Shown here piece after piece: positions 60,840-64,000 of a stretch of DNA of 64,000 bases. The notes under the pieces were generated by a model, which worked only from the letters and a program-made list of their open reading frames with translations, did not search any database and was not told the DNA's origin. Made by a program: the position numbers and the translations under genes. The stretch lies in contig CAXBFG010000002.1 of NCBI GenBank assembly GCA_963975155.1, positions 62,001-126,000 on the forward strand, read 5' to 3'. Position 1 is the stretch's first letter, and the number at the start of each line of letters is the position of its first letter. This DNA comes from UBA5109 sp963975155 (GTDB taxonomy: Bacteria > Pseudomonadota > Gammaproteobacteria > Pseudomonadales > Pseudohongiellaceae).

Positions 60840-61415
60840 ATGTTTACACTAAGCAAAACCGATGAACAGCTGATCAGCCTGGCTTTAGGTGGCTCCCAAC
60901 GCGGCTGGGTAAAACTGGTTAAACGTTATGAAGGCCTGATATACAACTACTGTTTGCGCATGACCAGAAACCCCGCCGAAGCCGTAGACCTGATGCAGGA
61001 AGTGTTTCTGGCGGTATATCGCAACCTGCCTTCCTACCAGGGACAGAATCAGTTCAAAGCATGGTTAATGCGTGTATGCGCCAATAAGACCATTGATTTT
61101 CAGCGCCACAAGGAACGCAATCCACAGAATTATGCCGAAAATTATGATGAGTCCGACTACCGGCATAACGACAGTTACCATGCCAGCGATCCTGACTTTC
61201 ATTATTCTCAATCGGACAATCAGAAACAGGTGAAGAGCTTGATGCAGAGCCTGCCACTTGAACAGCGCGTGGTGATAGAACTCAAATTTTTTCAGCAGCA
61301 CACCTTCGAAGAAATCGCCATGCAACTGAATATCCCGGTCAACACCATCAAAACGCGCCTCTACAGCGCATTAAACAAACTTAAAGATCAAATGGAGAAA
61401 CAACATGTCCTGTGA
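60840..61415 (+). CDS. ECF sigma factor, RpoE-like
   Basis: The product is 191 residues if it starts at ATG 60840 (MFTLSKTDEQLI); starts at 60789 or 60807 are possible, and none has a clear Shine-Dalgarno. Region 2: LVKRYEGLIYNYCLRMTRNP, then AVDLMQEVFLAVYRNLPSYQ; region 4: LPLEQRVVIELKFFQQHTFE, then LNIPVNTIKTRLYSALNKLK. The regions are joined by a His/Asp/Tyr-rich linker (NYDESDYRHNDSYHASDPDF). The gene overlaps that of its putative anti-sigma factor by 11 bases, so the pair is translationally coupled. It differs in type from the FecI-like factor encoded divergently. Confidence 0.9.
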   Translation: MFTLSKTDEQLISLALGGSQRGWVKLVKRYEGLIYNYCLRMTRNPAEAVDLMQEVFLAVYRNLPSYQGQNQFKAWLMRVCANKTIDFQRHKERNPQNYAENYDESDYRHNDSYHASDPDFHYSQSDNQKQVKSLMQSLPLEQRVVIELKFFQQHTFEEIAMQLNIPVNTIKTRLYSALNKLKDQMEKQHVL

Positions 61416-62076
61416 TCACAAACTTATCGCTGAGCATCTCACAGCCTATATAGAAGGTTCACTGCCTCAGCATCTCAGCTCACAATGCGAAGCTGTGCTG
61501 GAGGATTGTCTGCACTGCCAGCAAAGTCTGGATAAAGCACAGGAAATTTACCGTCTGGCACAAGACTGGCAAGAGCAAAGCGTTCCGCCCTGGTCTCGCA
61601 TGCAGCATGCCGTGCGTCCGCCTCACCGACAGTTAAGCTGGCACAGCTGGACCGCGCTTGCCTGTTCATTGCTGGCAGTCTGTCTGGTGGTTTTGCAACT
61701 GGAAGTCCGCGTTGATGATGGTTTGCATATCAGCTTCGGCGGCAAACAAAGTGAAGCGCAATTACAGGAACTGCTGGCGCTGGAATTGCAGCAATATCAA
61801 AGCCGCCAAAACCTGGCAGTAACGACACAGATTGAAGAGTACATTGCATTACAAAATCTGAATAATCAAATGCTACTCACCGAATGGATGGATAGAAACC
61901 GGGAAGAGCGCCAGGATGATCTGAACTTTCTGATGAGTGGCTGGGAATCCCAACGCTCTCTGGACAGACAGCGTGTCAATCAACAACTGAATATTCTGGC
62001 TGAAAACCAGATTGATAGTAACGATTATCTGAACAATTTATTGAGAACTGTTGGCTTACCCCAAGGAGCAAATTAA
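61405..62076 (+). CDS. Membrane anti-sigma factor, zinc-finger-like N-terminus
   Basis: The product is 223 residues. Residues 1-45 resemble the ZAS anti-sigma module (AEHLTAYIEGSLPQHLSSQC, then LEDCLHCQQSL with CxxC), although the His of the usual HxxxCxxC is not obvious. One membrane helix lies at about 79-97 (WTALACSLLAVCLVVLQLEV). The periplasmic part is Gln-rich and helical (LLALELQQYQSRQNLAVTTQ) with predicted coiled coil. It would bind the RpoE-like sigma factor encoded just before it. Its last base is the first base of the next start (TAATG), a three-gene operon. Confidence 0.82.
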   Translation: MSCDHKLIAEHLTAYIEGSLPQHLSSQCEAVLEDCLHCQQSLDKAQEIYRLAQDWQEQSVPPWSRMQHAVRPPHRQLSWHSWTALACSLLAVCLVVLQLEVRVDDGLHISFGGKQSEAQLQELLALELQQYQSRQNLAVTTQIEEYIALQNLNNQMLLTEWMDRNREERQDDLNFLMSGWESQRSLDRQRVNQQLNILAENQIDSNDYLNNLLRTVGLPQGAN

Positions 62077-62972
62077 TGAAAACCAGAACCCGCAAATACA
62101 GTTTACTCACACTTGCTGTTGTATCTTGTCTGACAAGCCTGTCTGGAGCTGCGCAGCAAAATGCTGACTACAGTCAGGCGCTAAGAGAACTGGATATCAT
62201 GAGCAATATTTTTGAAGCCGCCTCTGAACAGCGTAGAAGTAATCGTGACAGTTTACAGATTTCCTCCTTTGATGAGGGTATTTATCTGGCCGATCAGGGC
62301 ATGGTGTTTTCTTTCAGGATGAGTTCAGGCAGGAATTTTTTCCGCGCCATCAATATCAATGCCTTGCCGGCAGAAGCCATTGCCAATCTTGAAATAGACA
62401 TGGCCGGCATTGCCGATGAAATAAGCTCGGAAATGCGCCGTGTCTTCCCCGGCCAGGACTTCAGTATGCCCTTCGTATCTCCCATGATGCCTGGCATGAG
62501 CGATGAGCAGCGTGATGCCATTGAAGAAATGTCTGAATTGATACGCGACCAACAGGAAAGTATTCGGGATTCGCAGCGCGAGCTCCGTGATCTGCAACGC
62601 CGCTTGCGTGATGAAGAGACTGATCGCAGCGATATAGAGAATCGCATAGCCCAGACTGAACGTGATCTGGAAGCAGAGACCGCTCAACTTGAAGAGCAGA
62701 ACAACGCTTATCGTGCATTTATGCAGGAATATCAGGAAATCCAGGAACAACAGATTGCAGCCAGAAATCGTCAGGCCGAAAATGAAATCATGGCCACATT
62801 GTGTGATTACGGCGCAACTCTGCGATCCCTGCAGAACGACGAGCACGTCAGTATTGTGTTACAAAATTATACTGACAATCGTGATCAGGTTTATGTTTTT
62901 GATTTTGCTGATGTCGCGTCATGCAGCTCTGCTGAACAATTATTGCAGTCTGCGCTTAGCTATCAGCTCTGA
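62076..62972 (+). CDS. Secreted coiled-coil protein of the sigma/anti-sigma operon
   Basis: The product is 298 residues with a signal peptide ending near SGAAQQ. Residues about 155-220 form a long charged coiled coil (LIRDQQESIRDSQRELRDLQ and on to QTERDLEAETAQLEEQNNAY). Two cysteines lie in the C-terminal part (TLCDYG, ASCSSA). No family is recognised. Translational coupling to the anti-sigma gene and a periplasmic location suggest that it modulates the anti-sigma factor or is the effector of the response; that is inference. A strong terminator follows. Confidence 0.75.
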   Translation: MKTRTRKYSLLTLAVVSCLTSLSGAAQQNADYSQALRELDIMSNIFEAASEQRRSNRDSLQISSFDEGIYLADQGMVFSFRMSSGRNFFRAININALPAEAIANLEIDMAGIADEISSEMRRVFPGQDFSMPFVSPMMPGMSDEQRDAIEEMSELIRDQQESIRDSQRELRDLQRRLRDEETDRSDIENRIAQTERDLEAETAQLEEQNNAYRAFMQEYQEIQEQQIAARNRQAENEIMATLCDYGATLRSLQNDEHVSIVLQNYTDNRDQVYVFDFADVASCSSAEQLLQSALSYQL

Positions 62973-63023
62973 TTATTCACCGGCTATTCACTGACTTTTA
63001 CTGATTGGTCGTCGTGTCGCTTG

Positions 63024-63057
63024 GGGTCGGACCTCATCCCTCCGGCCCACTTTTTTT
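63024..63057 (+). terminator. Intrinsic terminator of the ECF sigma operon
   Basis: Stem GGGTCGGA/TCCGGCCC (8 pairs, one G-U), 9-base loop, then AC and seven Ts, 51 bases past the coiled-coil gene stop. The clearest terminator in the window. Confidence 0.85.
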
Positions 63058-63089
63058 CTGAATCAAAGCGGCTTGCTCAAGACTATGGT

Positions 63090-63698
63090 TTATCGCACCA
63101 GTGAGTCATCGTCAAAAATCCCTGTCAGATGACATCCTAATCCTCTTTCTGCTGCGGCTTCCTCCAAGGCCTTGAATTCTTCATAAAAATTATCATCTGA
63201 GCGATAGCGTACGACCTCGGCAAAGCCGTCTGCAATTAACTGCCTTTCTACCAGCAAACCATCGGCATAGACATAACGCAGTAAACGACCATTCGCATCA
63301 CGGTCGGTTTCATCCCGCCCCAGTCGCAGGTCTTTGCCTTCCACCAGACGACGGTTAGCAAGACTCGACTGTTGGTAACAGGGCTCTCCAAATTCCGGGG
63401 TATTGGCTGCAATGTAACGGATGCGTTCGGTTTCCCCATTGATAAAGACATCAATGGTATCGCCATCTATAACCTGCCTCAGTTCGGCTACTTCGGTGTT
63501 CTGCTTGAGGTCCTGAGAATCAATGGGAGAGAAAGAGTTCTCATCACTCATGACTATATCAAGGGCGCCCTCCAGTGCTTCATAAAAAAATGGCTGCACA
63601 TATCTCACAAGCAGGCTGTCGTCTTTTAAGGAAACGCTAAATTGTGAAAAAATCACCACGAGAACTATTGAAAGCATAACTATGATGGTTGATTTCAT
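63090..63698 (-). CDS. Thermonuclease (SNase)-family protein, exported or anchored
   Basis: The product is 202 residues with an N-terminal hydrophobic signal or anchor (TIIVMLSIVLVVIFSQF). The SNase core spans about 72-195: VIDGDTIDVFINGETERIRY, with NTPEFGEPC holding the glutamate and the Arg before it, and DRDANGRLLRYVYADGLLVE with the second arginine. These match the catalytic Arg, Glu and Arg of staphylococcal nuclease, so activity on nucleic acids is plausible, although the usual RLIGIDTPE is altered to RYIAANTPE. Two cysteines (GEPCYQ, GLGCHL) could form a disulfide. It would degrade DNA or RNA outside the cytoplasm. Monocistronic. Confidence 0.85.
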   Translation of the reverse strand: MKSTIIVMLSIVLVVIFSQFSVSLKDDSLLVRYVQPFFYEALEGALDIVMSDENSFSPIDSQDLKQNTEVAELRQVIDGDTIDVFINGETERIRYIAANTPEFGEPCYQQSSLANRRLVEGKDLRLGRDETDRDANGRLLRYVYADGLLVERQLIADGFAEVVRYRSDDNFYEEFKALEEAAAERGLGCHLTGIFDDDSLVR

Positions 63699-63813
63699 GG
63701 ATTGTCCTGTATGTATAAAAAGCCGCTATCCGTCAGGCTAAGTATTATTAAGCCTCAATGATGAGACCTTTTTCACATTTACCTTAACAGGTATTATTCT
63801 TTAGCTTGCTGCA

Positions 63814-64000
63814 TCATGCCCGATGTATCTTATACCAGCGACGTAATGAATTACCTAACCAACCGGTCGTGATTCCGACCAGGAATATGGCAAGATAAAT
63901 GACCACACGGGATGCCTCGATTTGCCAGATCAGAAAATCTATCTGTACTACCTCAGAATTCTGCAGAACAAAAGCTCCCATAAACACCATCAGGGCAATA
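63814..64000 (-). CDS. LapA-like (DUF1049) membrane protein, C-terminal part
   Basis: A 61-codon open frame enters from the right edge and ends in TGA at 63814. The sequence reads as two membrane helices around a short loop: LMVFMGAFVLQNSEVVQIDF, the loop WQIEASRV, VIYLAIFLVGITTGWLGNSL, then a basic tail RRWYKIHRA. The F-x-x-QN-x-x-V pattern, the W before the second helix and the basic tail are typical of LapA/YciS (lipopolysaccharide assembly protein A) domain proteins. The start is outside the window. A partner role in LPS transport control is known only for E. coli LapA. Confidence 0.72.
   Translation of the reverse strand, partial: IALMVFMGAFVLQNSEVVQIDFLIWQIEASRVVIYLAIFLVGITTGWLGNSLRRWYKIHRA

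Overview
The window reads as chromosomal DNA of a heterotrophic, Gram-negative gammaproteobacterium, probably marine. Support for this: thioredoxin 2 (TrxC), PBP4 (DacB), the CbpA/CbpM chaperone pair and an HtrA/DegS-type protease; many Sec-exported proteins, lipoproteins and outer-membrane barrels; and FecI/FecR-type TonB receptor control. No rRNA, tRNA, insertion sequence, integrase or CRISPR array was seen. The genus cannot be named from this sequence alone.

Left part (1-23.2 kb). An MmeI-like restriction-modification gene is cut by the left edge, next to a parD antitoxin gene whose parE partner is reduced to 31 codons. Then come a G+C-rich secreted metalloprotease, an alpha-carbonic anhydrase, an MFS transporter, an outer-membrane barrel protein, a copper amine oxidase with a lipobox and an M28-like peptidase. 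A compact aromatic catabolic cluster follows (10.7-16.3 kb): TfdB-like flavin monooxygenase, intradiol dioxygenase, dienelactone hydrolase, muconate-type cycloisomerase and a LysR regulator, with palindromes of the form ATACC-N6-GGTAT in both promoter gaps. Housekeeping genes follow: trxC, dacB, a PAP2 phosphatase, cbpM/cbpA, pirin, a FrnE-like oxidoreductase and a diheme cytochrome c.

Middle part (23.5-41.2 kb). A signalling block holds three large hybrid histidine kinases, a REC-EAL phosphodiesterase, an OmpR-type regulator and an HtrA protease. It is followed by a flavin monooxygenase with an NTF2-like N-terminus, a PepSY membrane protein, a tandem array of three hairpin-forming repeats, and an NhaC antiporter coupled to an ADP-ribosylglycohydrolase-like protein.

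Right part (41.5-60.5 kb). This is the most unusual region: about 19 kb on the minus strand that reads, in order of transcription, ECF sigma, FecR anti-sigma, a TonB receptor with an STN signalling domain and a second TonB receptor without one. Then comes a four-gene cassette A-B-C-D, present twice in the same order. A is a secreted protein of about 280-290 aa, B a small metallo-beta-lactamase (MBL) fold protein, C a secreted protein of about 260 aa related to A in its second half, and D a large MBL hydrolase of about 540 aa. A DUF6152-like protein lies between the copies. The second copy carries an extra D gene, a GlcG/HbpS-like protein and a decayed D fragment. In the second copy B has lost every zinc ligand. 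I infer a surface-signal-induced system for uptake and periplasmic processing of an unidentified substrate.

Right edge (60.8-64 kb). A second ECF sigma gene is divergent from the first. It forms a three-gene operon with its membrane anti-sigma factor and a secreted coiled-coil protein, ended by a clear intrinsic terminator. A thermonuclease-family protein and the 3' end of a LapA-like membrane protein complete the window.
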